Positions 53,458 to 61,860 are shown, counted from the stretch's first letter. The stretch is 64,000 bases of DNA from Armatimonadota bacterium (GCA_031081585.1 JAVHLY010000002.1:1-64000); one strand, 5' to 3'. Notes: generated by a model not told the origin, from the sequence alone. Program-made: numbers and translations.

Positions 53458-54522
53458 GTGACGCGCACGGCAGTGGGGCCGGCGGTGCGGTCCCGGTCGC
53501 GGGCGTGGCTGGCCGGTGCAGCCCTGGCCGTGGGCGTGCTGGCGCTGGCCCTGCGCAGTGGCGGTGATCTCCCCGGGTCACCTTCAGGGCCGTCGGTGCG
53601 GCCCGCGGCGCCGTCAGCCCGCGTCCATAGGCCGACGTCCGCCCTGCGTCCGCCCACGGCAGAAGAGGAAGGCCACCCTCAGCCGCTCCGGACAGCAGAC
53701 GCCGGGACGTCGTCCGGAGGGCGGTCGGCCGCACTCCCCTCGGGCGGCGCGACCACACCTCAGTCCAGGGTGGCACCCGGGCCGGTGCCGGAGCGCCCCC
53801 GGCACGTGCAGGCCCGGGAGCGGCATCGCCGGTCCTCGCCGGCCGCACCGGTCCCCGGCGTCTCCGTGCGCGCCAGCCCGCACGTCGCGCCACCGGCTCA
53901 GGCGCAGCCGCAACGGCCGGAGCCTCGGGCCACAGCGGGCTCCGCAGCGCCCCATGCGGCCCGCAGGGCCCGACCGGGTGCGGCCGCGGGGAGTGTCGCA
54001 GGGAGGAGCGTACGACAGGGGAGCGCGCCCGCCAGCGCGCAGGAGCCGCAGAGCACCGAAGCGCCGGGTTCTGTCGCAGGATCGCCTTCGCCGGCCGACC
54101 CCGTGCCGTCGGCCTCCCCGGCGCCGGGCGCCGAGTCGGGGCAGGCCATTCCTTCAGCGCCGGCCGCAGCCCCGCCTCTCGTCCCTGCACCGGTTCCCTC
54201 GCCGGCGCCTCTCTCCGTGCTCACGCCTCCCACCGTCCTGGAGGCTCCCCCGCTCCACCCGCTGCTGCGCGGCCGGGTAACGGCGGGTCCCGGGGAGGTC
54301 AGCGCGCTGGAGCAGGTGCCGGTGCGCGGCCGGCTGCGTGTCCGGCTGCTCGTGCGGACCGACGGCTCCGTAGGCCAGGCCGTGGTCGTGGTGCCAAGCG
54401 GTGACCCTGCCCTCGACCGGGTCGCCGTGGAGGGGCTGCGTCGCTGGCGGTTCGCCCCGGCGCGCCGCGACGGGGTCCCCATCGAGGCCTACCTCTTGCT
54501 CTGGGTGACCTTCCACGACTGA
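53458..54522 (+). CDS. tonB: TonB-family energy transducer
   Basis: A 354-residue protein with a single N-terminal TM (WLAGAALAVGVLALALRSGG), a very long Pro/Ala/Ser-rich periplasmic stretch (about 45-270) and a C-terminal TonB domain (RGRLRVRLLVRTDGSVGQAV, LRRWRFAPARRDGVPIEAYL). TonB couples the proton motive force to BtuB. No exbB/exbD genes are here. The long linker would reach across a wide periplasm. GTG start with a weak SD, 22 nt after the permease gene. Confidence 0.85.
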   Translation: MTRTAVGPAVRSRSRAWLAGAALAVGVLALALRSGGDLPGSPSGPSVRPAAPSARVHRPTSALRPPTAEEEGHPQPLRTADAGTSSGGRSAALPSGGATTPQSRVAPGPVPERPRHVQARERHRRSSPAAPVPGVSVRASPHVAPPAQAQPQRPEPRATAGSAAPHAARRARPGAAAGSVAGRSVRQGSAPASAQEPQSTEAPGSVAGSPSPADPVPSASPAPGAESGQAIPSAPAAAPPLVPAPVPSPAPLSVLTPPTVLEAPPLHPLLRGRVTAGPGEVSALEQVPVRGRLRVRLLVRTDGSVGQAVVVVPSGDPALDRVAVEGLRRWRFAPARRDGVPIEAYLLLWVTFHD

Positions 54523-54529
54523 GCGGGCG

Positions 54530-54973
54530 GTGGGCGACGTGAGCGAGGTGCGCCACGGAGGGGCCGTCGGCGAGGGCGCGCCCCCGATGCTCGCCATCGA
54601 TCCGGGGCGGGCCAAGTGCGGCGTGGCTGTCGGCCGCCGGGGAGCGATCCTGGCCCGGGCGGTGGTGCCGCTGGACGCCCTGGCCCACACGGTGCAGGCC
54701 TGGGTCGAGGCGTTTGGGGTGGGCGAGGTGCTCCTGGGTGCGGGGACCGGCCACGACCGGGTGCGCGCCCTCCTGGCCGCCGTTCCCGGTCTGCCTCCGG
54801 TGCGGATCGTCGCGGAGCGCGGCTCCACCCTGGAGGCGCGCCGGCGCTACTTCGCCGAGCACCCGCCGCGCGGGTGGCGCCGCCTGATCCCGCGCTCGCT
54901 GCAGGTGCCGCCGGAGGAGTACGACGACTACGCCGCTGTGGTGCTCATCGAGCGCGTCACCGCAGGCGGGTGA
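54530..54973 (+). CDS. YqgF/RuvX-like RNase H-fold nuclease
   Basis: About 147 residues. MLAIDPGRAKCGVAVGRRGA is the YqgF-type RNase H opening with a catalytic Asp, and EYDDYAAVVLIE supplies the C-terminal acidic pair; VAERGSTLEARRRYF fits the middle acidic motif. This short, divergent form resembles YqgF homologues in Cyanobacteria and Actinobacteria, and a pre-16S rRNA or recombination role is possible. Start is ambiguous (GTG 54530, GTG 54539 or ATG 54587). It converges on the NHL gene with 22 nt between them. Confidence 0.7.
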   Translation: MGDVSEVRHGGAVGEGAPPMLAIDPGRAKCGVAVGRRGAILARAVVPLDALAHTVQAWVEAFGVGEVLLGAGTGHDRVRALLAAVPGLPPVRIVAERGSTLEARRRYFAEHPPRGWRRLIPRSLQVPPEEYDDYAAVVLIERVTAGG

Positions 54974-54995
54974 GGGCGCGCACCGGGGGCACGCG

Positions 54996-55967
54996 TCAGG
55001 GCGGCGTCCCCACGACCACGACCGCCGACGGGAAGAAGAAGTTGCCGCGTGCGGCACCCATCGTCCCGTAACTGCTCCACCCGGCCCCGGTCAGGTCCGC
55101 CATGCGCACCACCCGGTGGTTCTCGTCCGTCACGTAGACCCGTCCCGCGGCGTCAAGGGCGATCCCCGTGGGGAAGACGAACTCGTGGCGCCCGGCACCG
55201 GTCCGGCCCAGCGCCGTCCAGCCGGCGCCGGTCATGTCGTCGACGCGCACGACGCGGTCGTTGGCCGAGTCGGTGACGTAGAGGCGCCCGCGGTCGTCCA
55301 CGGCGATCCCCGTGGGATGGTCGAAGGTGCCGGGACCCGAGCCCCGCCGGCCGAGCGCCGTCCACCCCGCCCCGGTCAGGTCGTCGATGCGGATGATGCG
55401 GTCGTTGAGGGCGTCGGTCACATAGATGCGGCCGGCGCGGTCGACGGCCACATCCTGCGGAAACCCGAACTCGTGCGTCCCCCTGCCACGCCTCCCGTAC
55501 GCCGTCCACCCGCTGCCCGTCAGGTCGTTCACCCGCACGATCCTGGCGTTGCTGGCGTCGGCGATGTAGATGCGCCCCTGGCCGTCCAGGGCGATGCCCG
55601 CCGGCAGGTCGAACTCGTGAGGTCCCGACCCGCGACGGCCGTAGGCTACCAAGTTCCGCCCGGTGATGTCGTCCACCCGGACCAGGCGGGCGGCGGTGGC
55701 GTCGGTGAAGTAGATCCTGCCCGCCCCGTCGACGGCGACGCCCGATTGGAACGCGAACGTGCGTTCGCCAGCCTGTCCGGGCAACACAGCCCAGCCCGTG
55801 CCCCGCATGTCCGCCATCCGGACCACCCGGCCGTTCCCGGCGTCGTTCAGGTAGATGGCGGAACCCGCCTGGGTCTGGGCGGTTCCGGCGGCAGTCCCGG
55901 CCATGAGTCCGGCCGCACTCCCGGCCATGAGGAAGATGACCCCGATCAGACGGTGTCGCGTAGTCAT
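54996..55967 (-). CDS. Secreted NHL-repeat beta-propeller protein
   Basis: A 323-residue protein with a signal peptide (LIGVIFLMAGSAAGLMAGTA, cleavage near TAQ). It has about six repeats of roughly 44 residues with the pattern GxIYVTDxxNxRxVRxDDLTG followed by AGWTALGRRGSGPHEF, giving a six-bladed NHL propeller. There is no catalytic or lipid-anchor motif. NHL propellers bind ligands or proteins; this one is probably periplasmic or extracellular. ATG 55967 has no SD; TATCCT close upstream on the minus strand could be a -10 for a short leader. Confidence 0.88.
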   Translation of the reverse strand: MTTRHRLIGVIFLMAGSAAGLMAGTAAGTAQTQAGSAIYLNDAGNGRVVRMADMRGTGWAVLPGQAGERTFAFQSGVAVDGAGRIYFTDATAARLVRVDDITGRNLVAYGRRGSGPHEFDLPAGIALDGQGRIYIADASNARIVRVNDLTGSGWTAYGRRGRGTHEFGFPQDVAVDRAGRIYVTDALNDRIIRIDDLTGAGWTALGRRGSGPGTFDHPTGIAVDDRGRLYVTDSANDRVVRVDDMTGAGWTALGRTGAGRHEFVFPTGIALDAAGRVYVTDENHRVVRMADLTGAGWSSYGTMGAARGNFFFPSAVVVVGTPP

Positions 55968-56047
55968 GGACGGCGAGGAAGGATATCATGGGGTCCCGTC
56001 GAACGTCTATTCAGGGCCGTAGTGGGGCATGAGAGTAAGGTTGCGAC

Positions 56048-56078
56048 TTGACAGGCTCATCAGCCCGGCCCGTACACT
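56048..56078 (+). promoter_or_regulatory. Promoter for the SLH porin gene
   Basis: A perfect -35 TTGACA (56048-56053) and TACACT (56073-56078) are 19 nt apart, slightly wide. Transcription would start near 56085, giving a leader of about 340 nt before the porin ATG. Confidence 0.5.
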
Positions 56079-56426
56079 GGAGACGCGCCCGTGGTCCAGC
56101 GGGGCGCGGCCTCAGTGTTTCATCGCGTGTCCTGATGTATCGCGGCGGTCGGTTCCGCCGCGCACCTGACGACAGACTCAGAACTGGTTCAGACGGCGTT
56201 TGCCGCGCTGCTGTCATTGTGAGCCGTCTCCGCCATCCGGCCCGTCCGGGCCCAGGGCGGCTCCACCGCCAGGAGGAGGTGATGGAGGAAGTGCATTGCG
56301 GGGAGACGGGATGGGGGAGAGCCGCGAGCCGGACTCCCGGGGTGAGGACGGAGGAAACACGACCACTCTGCACCAGCCCCTGGATCAGCCGGCTCGACCT
56401 CAGACCCTGAAGGGGGTTGGGAGCAG
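56079..56426 (+). other. Long leader region of the SLH porin mRNA
   Basis: About 340 nt without a credible gene. It contains a perfect hairpin CGCGGCGG-TCGGTT-CCGCCGCG (56141-56162) and several purine-rich AGGAGG-like stretches near 56272-56285, but no known riboswitch core was recognised. Long leaders often control abundant outer-membrane proteins through small RNAs or mRNA stability. Confidence 0.4.
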
Positions 56427-58025
56427 ATGAGGTACCTCGCGTTTGCCATCGCAACGGTGCTCTCACTGGCACTCGTTGCTCCCGCCTTCGCTCAGCCGTT
56501 CGCCGATGTGCCCACCGACCACTGGGCCTTCGACGCGATCGCCGAGCTGGCGGCGAAAGGTCTCATCGAGGGCTACCCCGATGGGACGTTCAAGGGCGAC
56601 CGGGCCATGACCCGGTACGAGATGGCCATGGTCGTGGCCAGGCTGCTGGCCCGCATCGAGGCCATCAAGATCCCCGAGCCTCCCAAGATCCCACCGCCGG
56701 AAGTGCGGCGTGCGGACCTCGACGCCGTGCGCACGAAGCTCGCCACCGTCCAGCGGCTCGTGAACGAGTTCCGCGCCGAGCTGGCCGCGCTGGGCGTGCG
56801 CGTGACTGCGGTGGAGGAGGAGCTGCAGGCCCTCCGGGCCCGCCTCGACAACACCAAGGTGACCGGGGACTTCCGGTTCCGCTACAACATCTTCCCGCAG
56901 GGCTCGCCCAGCGGGTCGGGCACCGGCCGGGCTCCCGACGCCCGCCTCCGGGCCCGTCTCACCTTCACCGGCCAGGTGACCCCGGCCGTGAAGGCCACGG
57001 TCCGGCTGTGGGCCGCCAATAACGCCGGTGCGGGGAACTTCGACGTCCGATTCGGTAACACTGCGGTGTTCAACAGCGTCGCCTTCGACTTGGCCTATCT
57101 GGACATCAACACGGCGTGGGGGATTCCCATCGCATGGCGGGTCGGCCGGCAGCCCATCACGCTGGGCGGCACGCCCAACTGGGGCTTCGGCGTCGGCCTG
57201 CTCTTCGACCATGCCAATGCCGGGTGGACCACCGGCGTGAACGACGGCGTCACCGCCAACTTCAACGTCGGCCCGCTCAAGCTCTTCGCCTTCGTCGCCC
57301 AGGACAACCAGACCTCGACGGGCAGCGGCCTGGGCAGCGCGCCCCTGCTGAACTACTGGGGCGTGCGCGGCACCTTTGACATCATGCCGGGCTGGACGCT
57401 CGGGGCCTCCTACTACACGGAGCGCAACCCGCTCTCCGTGGCGGGCGGCCCGTTGGGTGCGGCGGCCGGTGTCCCGGCGGCCTCCACGCGCGGCAACGGC
57501 TTCAGCGTCGACCTCGGCGGCACGCTCATCTCCGGCCTGAACTTCTACGGGGAGTACGCCTCGTGGACGTTCACGGGGCTGTCGGCCGCCAGCGCCTGGC
57601 GGGCGGGGGTCTCGCTCAACCTGGCCACCCTGGCCGGGTTGACCACCTTCTCGCCGGTGCTCGACATCTGGTACAAGAACTACGGTCCGCTGCCGGCGGG
57701 CGGGGACGTGCCCGTCTACACCTACGCGTGTGACGAGATCCTCTTCAGCGCGACCGACTGCTGGAACATGCGCGGGTGGGGCACGAACCTCAGCCTGACC
57801 TTCTCGCCCACGGTGAACGCGGCGCTCACCTACGAGTCCTACACCCGGATCAACACCGCACCCGGCTCGGGTGTGGCCTCCGGGGCCAGCGTCAGCACCT
57901 TCTGGGCGCGGCTGAACTGGACCATCGCGCCGCGCACCACGCTCAGCCCGATGTGGTTCCGGCAGACCGTCGCCGGAGCTGACACGACGAACTTCTACCG
58001 GGTGCAGCTCACCTACTCCTGGTAG
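56427..58025 (+). CDS. SLH-domain outer-membrane porin, OmpM-like
   Basis: A 532-residue porin-like protein: signal peptide (MRYLAFAIATVLSLALVAPA), one SLH domain (about 24-75: FADVPTDHWAFDAIAELAAK, GLIEGYPDGTFKGDRAMTRY), a coiled coil (about 85-135) and a beta-barrel ending FYRVQLTYSW with an aromatic terminus. OmpM proteins of Veillonella and similar diderms tether the outer membrane to peptidoglycan through the SLH domain and form channels. Base composition is less GC-extreme than its neighbours. It has its own promoter, leader and strong terminator, as expected for a highly expressed protein. Confidence 0.9.
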   Translation: MRYLAFAIATVLSLALVAPAFAQPFADVPTDHWAFDAIAELAAKGLIEGYPDGTFKGDRAMTRYEMAMVVARLLARIEAIKIPEPPKIPPPEVRRADLDAVRTKLATVQRLVNEFRAELAALGVRVTAVEEELQALRARLDNTKVTGDFRFRYNIFPQGSPSGSGTGRAPDARLRARLTFTGQVTPAVKATVRLWAANNAGAGNFDVRFGNTAVFNSVAFDLAYLDINTAWGIPIAWRVGRQPITLGGTPNWGFGVGLLFDHANAGWTTGVNDGVTANFNVGPLKLFAFVAQDNQTSTGSGLGSAPLLNYWGVRGTFDIMPGWTLGASYYTERNPLSVAGGPLGAAAGVPAASTRGNGFSVDLGGTLISGLNFYGEYASWTFTGLSAASAWRAGVSLNLATLAGLTTFSPVLDIWYKNYGPLPAGGDVPVYTYACDEILFSATDCWNMRGWGTNLSLTFSPTVNAALTYESYTRINTAPGSGVASGASVSTFWARLNWTIAPRTTLSPMWFRQTVAGADTTNFYRVQLTYSW

Positions 58026-58039
58026 AGCAGGGAACGGGG

Positions 58040-58077
58040 CGCCCCCGGGGAAACTCTCCCCGGGGGCGTTTTCGTTT
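58040..58077 (+). terminator. Rho-independent terminator of the SLH porin gene
   Basis: CGCCCCCGGGG (58040-58050) pairs perfectly with CCCCGGGGGCG (58058-58068) around a 7-nt loop (AAACTCT) and is followed by TTTTCGTTT. This is the clearest intrinsic terminator in the window. Confidence 0.92.
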
Positions 58078-58118
58078 CCTCATACGCACACGTCGTCCGC
58101 GACCCAAGGGGGGATGGT

Positions 58119-58376
58119 GTGAAGATCGCCTTCGTGCTGGTCCTCCTCCTACCGCTGGCCCAGCTCGTCCCTGGCTGCGACCGGGAACCCGGGCAGCCCG
58201 AGGTCATCGGCTGGGTGGAGGCCAAACGCTACGACCCCTCCGGGGGGGAGTTCATCCTCGTCATCAACGGGCACGATTACGCCGCCCCCTTCCCCTTCTG
58301 GCAGCAGGTGCAAGTGGGCGACCTGGTCAAGCAGCAGGGGGGCGTGTGGTCGATCGTCCGCCGCCGGGGGACCTGA
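58119..58376 (+). CDS. Small exported protein of unknown function, possible lipoprotein
   Basis: An 85-residue protein. The N-terminus (MKIAFVLVLLLPLAQLVPGC) is a signal peptide with a weak lipobox (VPGC). The remaining 65 residues include GWVEAKRYDPSGGEFILVIN and PFWQQVQVGDLVKQQGGVWS, a compact beta pattern I cannot place in a family. GTG start with a GGGGGG-type SD, 42 nt after the porin terminator. Confidence 0.6.
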   Translation: MKIAFVLVLLLPLAQLVPGCDREPGQPEVIGWVEAKRYDPSGGEFILVINGHDYAAPFPFWQQVQVGDLVKQQGGVWSIVRRRGT

Positions 58377-58434
58377 CCGCTCCCCTCTGGGGTAGTGCCC
58401 GCCGGGGCCTCCATGCCTGAGGGAGGTGAAGCAG

Positions 58435-59046
58435 GTGAGAGTCACCAGGGCCATGATGCGAAGGGTGCCTGCCCGCCGGGTGGGATCTCTCCTCCTGGCA
58501 GTCTTCGCCGGTGTCGCCCTGGCCCCGCCCTCGGGAGCCAGGGTCACGGCCCAACAGGTGGGTCCCATCGCCATCCTGCCCTTCGCGGACGAAGTTGGGA
58601 TGCGTGGCGCGTTGGCTCGCTTCGCTACCCTCCGCCTGGCCCAGAGCCTCGCCCAGCGTGGGTACCCGATCGTGCCTGCTGCCGACGTGGAACGGGCCAT
58701 CCGGGAGACAGGGGGGCGGGCTGCCGACCTCCGCACGATCGCGGGTGCCAGCGAAGTGGCTCGACGAGCCGGTGCCCGCCTCTTCATCACCGGGAGCCTC
58801 ATCCGCGCGGACGTCGATCCAGCGCGTCCCCCGCTGACGCCCGACGAGATCCCGGAAGGTCCTCCGGCGGCGACTGTGGTGCTGGCGATTCACCTCGGGT
58901 CTGCGGTGGTTCCGGGCCTCCCGATGCGCACGGAGGTCCATGGATACGATCAGGGGGGTCTGCCGCTCCTCAGGGCCGCCGAGCTGGCCATTGCGGACTT
59001 CGTGCGGCGCTTCCCGGACCTGCTGCGGCGGATTCCCACTTCCTGA
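58435..59046 (+). CDS. Exported CsgG/TolB-N-like protein of unknown function
   Basis: A 203-residue protein with a signal peptide (RVGSLLLAVFAGVALAPPSG). The mature part follows the alpha/beta pattern of CsgG, GNA1162 and TolB N-terminal domains: IAILPFADEVG, then LRLAQSLAQRGYPIVPAADV with EVARRAGARLFITGSLIRAD. No lipobox is visible. The start GTG 58435 is preceded by GGAGGTGA at ideal distance, better than GTG 58426. It may form an outer-membrane-associated assembly factor, but this is inference from fold pattern. Confidence 0.6.
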   Translation: MRVTRAMMRRVPARRVGSLLLAVFAGVALAPPSGARVTAQQVGPIAILPFADEVGMRGALARFATLRLAQSLAQRGYPIVPAADVERAIRETGGRAADLRTIAGASEVARRAGARLFITGSLIRADVDPARPPLTPDEIPEGPPAATVVLAIHLGSAVVPGLPMRTEVHGYDQGGLPLLRAAELAIADFVRRFPDLLRRIPTS

Positions 59047-59140
59047 CCTCTCCGCTCCCCTGAACCGCTCCGACACTCTGCGGCATCCAGGAGGAGGACG
59101 AGCGGCTGGGGAAATGGCGCGACGGAGGGGATGGCGAGGG

Positions 59141-59217
59141 GAGGGGCGAGGGTGAGGGGCGAGGGTGAGGGGCGAGGGTGAGGGGCGAGGGTGAGGGGAT
59201 GGGATCCCTCACCCTCG
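59141..59217. repeat. 13-bp tandem repeats running into a terminator-like stem
   Basis: GAGGGGCGAGGGT is repeated four times (59141-59192) with a partial fifth. Its last unit forms the left arm of a perfect 12-bp stem, CGAGGGTGAGGG (59186-59197) with CCCTCACCCTCG (59206-59217), 8-nt loop. The stem lies between convergent genes and may end transcription from both sides. Confidence 0.75.
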
Positions 59218-59227
59218 GATGCTCGAT

Positions 59228-59425
59228 CTAGCCCACGTCCACGCGGTCACGGCCAGGAGCGTCCTGGTCGAGCCAGATGGTCTGGGCGCTGAGGTCGGTG
59301 CGGTCGCGGCCCGGTCCGTCCTGGTCCAGGTAGTAGACCTGAGCCACCAGGGGAACCGCGGCCCCCTGCGCGCTGGTGAGCGCGAGGGCAACAGGCAGGA
59401 ACCACCGTGCCAGTGCACGCTTCAT
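59228..59425 (-). CDS. Small secreted peptide with a duplicated acidic motif
   Basis: A 65-residue product. ATG 59425 has a strong SD (GGGAGGA, about 7 nt away). The signal peptide (MKRALARWFLPVALALTSAQ, cleavage near VAQ) would leave about 37 residues made of two copies of a unit: YYLDQDGPGRDRTD and IWLDQDAPGRDRVD. The alternating Asp/Gln/Gly pattern might bind cations such as calcium, but it is not a standard EF-hand. I recognise no family. A longer frame from 59470 lacks the SD and the signal-peptide position. Confidence 0.6.
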   Translation of the reverse strand: MKRALARWFLPVALALTSAQGAAVPLVAQVYYLDQDGPGRDRTDLSAQTIWLDQDAPGRDRVDVG

Positions 59426-59589
59426 CGTGTCGTCCTCCCTCCGAGCTGGAGTGTCGTGCCAGGGGAGCATAGCCCCTCCCGCCTCCTCCGACTGTTACCC
59501 ACGACACAGCGCCCGGTCCGCCTTGGTGCTCGTCCGGTGCGAGGATCCGGGCGGATCGGGTGGAATCAGAAGAGGGAGGGGTTGCCCGC

Positions 59590-60591
59590 GTGCCCACGTC
59601 GTCCCAAGCTGCCGAGGTCCACCCCGCCGGGGGCCCACGTCTGGCCATCACCCTCGCCGGCATCACCTTCCCCACGCCGGTGCTGGCCGCCCCCGGGCCG
59701 CTGGGCTTCGGGCGGGAGGTCCAGGGGGCGGTGGACCTGCGCGCCTTCGGGGGGTTCATCACCAAGTCGGTGACCCTGGAGCCCCGCGAGGGGCACGCGC
59801 GGCCGCACGTGGTCGAGGTGGACGGCGGCTGGCTGAACGCCGTCGGGCTGCGCAACCCAGGCCTGGCTGCTTTCCTGGTGAAAGACCTCCCTTTCCTGCG
59901 CACGCTGGGCATCCCCATCGTGGTCAGCGTGGCCGGCACGACGGTCGAGGAGTTCGTCCGTCTGGCCGAGTGGCTGGACGCCGAGGACGGGGTGGCCGCC
60001 ATCGAGCTGAACGTCTCCTGCCCCAACGTGCACGCCGGCCAGCGCTTCGGCAGTGAGCCCCGCCTGACGGAGGAGCTGGTGGCGGGCGTGCGGCGGGCCA
60101 CCCGGCGGCCGCTCATCGTCAAGCTCACCCCCAACGCCACCGACGTGACGGCGGTGGCGCGTGCCGCGGCCGGGGCGGGCGCGGACGCCTTCGGGTGCGT
60201 GAACACGCTGGCCGGGCTGGCCATCGACCCGGGCACCCGCCGCCCTCGGCTGGGCGCCGGGCTTGGCGGCCTGTCGGGGCCGGCGATCCGGCCGGTTGCG
60301 GTGCGCCTCACCTGGGAGGTGGCGCGCGCCACCGGTCTCCCGGTCATCGGCATGGGCGGGGTCCTCACGGCCGAGCACGCGCTGGAGTTCCTGCTGGTGG
60401 GGGCCCACGCCGTGGGCGTGGCGTCTGCCGTGCTGGTGGATGCGGAGGCACCGCGCCGGATCACCGCGGGCCTCGCCACCTACCTGCAGCAGCACGGGTT
60501 CAGCGACATCCGCCAGGTGGTCGGTGCGGTCGAGGGCCTGCCGGATGAGGCCCCGGGCCTGGCGCTCGCCGCGGAGGGCTGGAGTGGCTGA
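59590..60591 (+). CDS. pyrD: Dihydroorotate dehydrogenase, class 1 (PyrD type)
   Basis: A 333-residue FMN enzyme oxidising dihydroorotate to orotate. Motifs include VLAAPGPLGFG, GGFITKSVTLEPREGH, the family's ELNVSCPNV with catalytic Cys, KLTPNATDV and GGLSGPAIRPVAVRL with GMGGVLTAEHALEFLLVGAH. The cytosolic NAD-linked 1B form is favoured by the C130-type SCPN motif, but no pyrK is adjacent. GTG 59590 was preferred as start. It overlaps pyrF by 8 bp. Confidence 0.9.
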   Translation: MPTSSQAAEVHPAGGPRLAITLAGITFPTPVLAAPGPLGFGREVQGAVDLRAFGGFITKSVTLEPREGHARPHVVEVDGGWLNAVGLRNPGLAAFLVKDLPFLRTLGIPIVVSVAGTTVEEFVRLAEWLDAEDGVAAIELNVSCPNVHAGQRFGSEPRLTEELVAGVRRATRRPLIVKLTPNATDVTAVARAAAGAGADAFGCVNTLAGLAIDPGTRRPRLGAGLGGLSGPAIRPVAVRLTWEVARATGLPVIGMGGVLTAEHALEFLLVGAHAVGVASAVLVDAEAPRRITAGLATYLQQHGFSDIRQVVGAVEGLPDEAPGLALAAEGWSG

Positions 60592-61276
60592 GCTGGTCGT
60601 CGCCCTGGACGTCCCCGACCTGTCCCGGGCCCGCGCCCTGCTGGACAGGCTCGAGGGGATCGTCACGCACTTCAAGGTGGGGCTGGAACTCTTCACCGCG
60701 ACAGGGCCCCAGGCCGTGGCGCTGGTACGGGAGCGGGGCGGGGTAGTCGTCCTGGACCTCAAGCTGCACGACATCCCCCACACCGTCGCCGGCGCCGTCC
60801 GCGCCGCTGCGCGCCTGGGCGCATCGTACCTGACCGTGCACCTGGCCGGCGGGGAGGCGATGGTGCGGGCGGGCGCTGCCGCGGCCCGGGAGGCCGGCGG
60901 GCCGCGGTTGCTCGGCGTCACACATCTGACCAGCGAGCCGCTCCCGATCGGTCAGGAGGGCGACCACGACCGCCGCGTGCAGGAGCAGGCGCGGTGGGCG
61001 GCTTCGCTGGGCATGGACGGGACGGTCGTGGCCGTCCGCGAGGTGGGGCTCGTGCGCGCCGCCTGTCCCCGCGGCTTCCTCACGCTCACCCCCGGGGTGC
61101 GGCCGCGCGGCTGGCCGGCCGAGGACCAGCAGCGCGTCGCCACCCCAACCGAGGCGGCGCAGGCGGGGGCCGACCTGGTCGTGGTGGGCCGGCCCATCGT
61201 CGAGGCCGGGGATCCTGCGGTCGCGGCGCGTGCGATCCTCGAGGAGCTGCGGCTGGGGAGCGCCGCTCCCACCTAG
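60584..61276 (+). CDS. pyrF: Orotidine 5'-phosphate decarboxylase
   Basis: A 230-residue decarboxylase making UMP. It starts VVALDVPDLSRARALLDRL and contains FKVGLELF, the catalytic VVLDLKLHDIPHTVAGAV (DxKxxDI motif), GVTHLTSEPL and LTPGVRP, with PIVEAGDPAVAARAI near the end. All core residues are present. GTG 60584 with a GGAGGGC SD, inside the pyrD end. Confidence 0.95.
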   Translation: MAELVVALDVPDLSRARALLDRLEGIVTHFKVGLELFTATGPQAVALVRERGGVVVLDLKLHDIPHTVAGAVRAAARLGASYLTVHLAGGEAMVRAGAAAAREAGGPRLLGVTHLTSEPLPIGQEGDHDRRVQEQARWAASLGMDGTVVAVREVGLVRAACPRGFLTLTPGVRPRGWPAEDQQRVATPTEAAQAGADLVVVGRPIVEAGDPAVAARAILEELRLGSAAPT

Positions 61277-61278
61277 CC

Positions 61279-61860
61279 ATGGCGTCCTTCGCGGAGATCT
61301 TCCGGCGCCACCCCCTCTACCAGGAGGGGCACTTCCTCCTCAGCTCGGGGATGCACAGTCCCACCTACATCCAGATCGCCCTCCTCCTCCAGCACCCCAC
61401 CGAGACCGCCGAGGCCTGCCGCGAGCTCGCCGACCGGTTCCGCGACCGGGGCGTCGAGGTCGTGGTCGGGCCGGCCATCGGGGCGATCGTCCTGGCCTAC
61501 GAGGTGGCCCGCCAGCTGGGGGCGCGGGCGCTGTGGACGGAGCGGGAGGAAGGCCGGATGGCCCTGCGCCGCTCCTTCACGGTGCGCCCGGGGGAGCGCG
61601 CGCTCGTCGTCGAGGACGTCGTGACCACCGGAGCGGCGGTGGGCGAGGTGAAGCGGCTGCTCGAGGCCCACGGCGCCCAGGTGGTGGGGATCGGGGCCCT
61701 GGTCGACCGCAGCGGCACGGCGCTCACCCTGGGGGTCCCCTTTGAGGCGCTGGTCACCGTGGAGGCGGAGGCCTACCTGCCGGCCCTCTGTCCCCTCTGC
61801 CGCGCAGGACTCCCGTTCACGAAACCCGGGAGCCGCACGCACGCCACCCCGGCACCTTGA
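61279..61860 (+). CDS. pyrE: Orotate phosphoribosyltransferase
   Basis: A 193-residue enzyme that joins orotate and PRPP to make OMP. It begins with an alpha-helix and GHFLLSSGMHSPTYIQIALL, and has the PRPP loop ALVVEDVVTTGAAVGEVKRL. The C-terminus carries CPLCRAGLPFTKPGSR, seen in thermophile-type PyrE. It lies 2 nt after pyrF, so pyrD-F-E form one operon. Confidence 0.94.
   Translation: MASFAEIFRRHPLYQEGHFLLSSGMHSPTYIQIALLLQHPTETAEACRELADRFRDRGVEVVVGPAIGAIVLAYEVARQLGARALWTEREEGRMALRRSFTVRPGERALVVEDVVTTGAAVGEVKRLLEAHGAQVVGIGALVDRSGTALTLGVPFEALVTVEAEAYLPALCPLCRAGLPFTKPGSRTHATPAP

Noticed and set aside
56085-56160. tRNA-like stretch in the porin leader (starts like a tRNA with GCCCGTGGTCCAGCGG)
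   Set aside because: There is no anticodon arm or T arm (no GGTTCGAATCC-like loop), so a cloverleaf cannot form.
59141-59192. CRISPR-like array
   Set aside because: Units are 13 bp and directly adjacent with no spacers; this is a simple tandem repeat.
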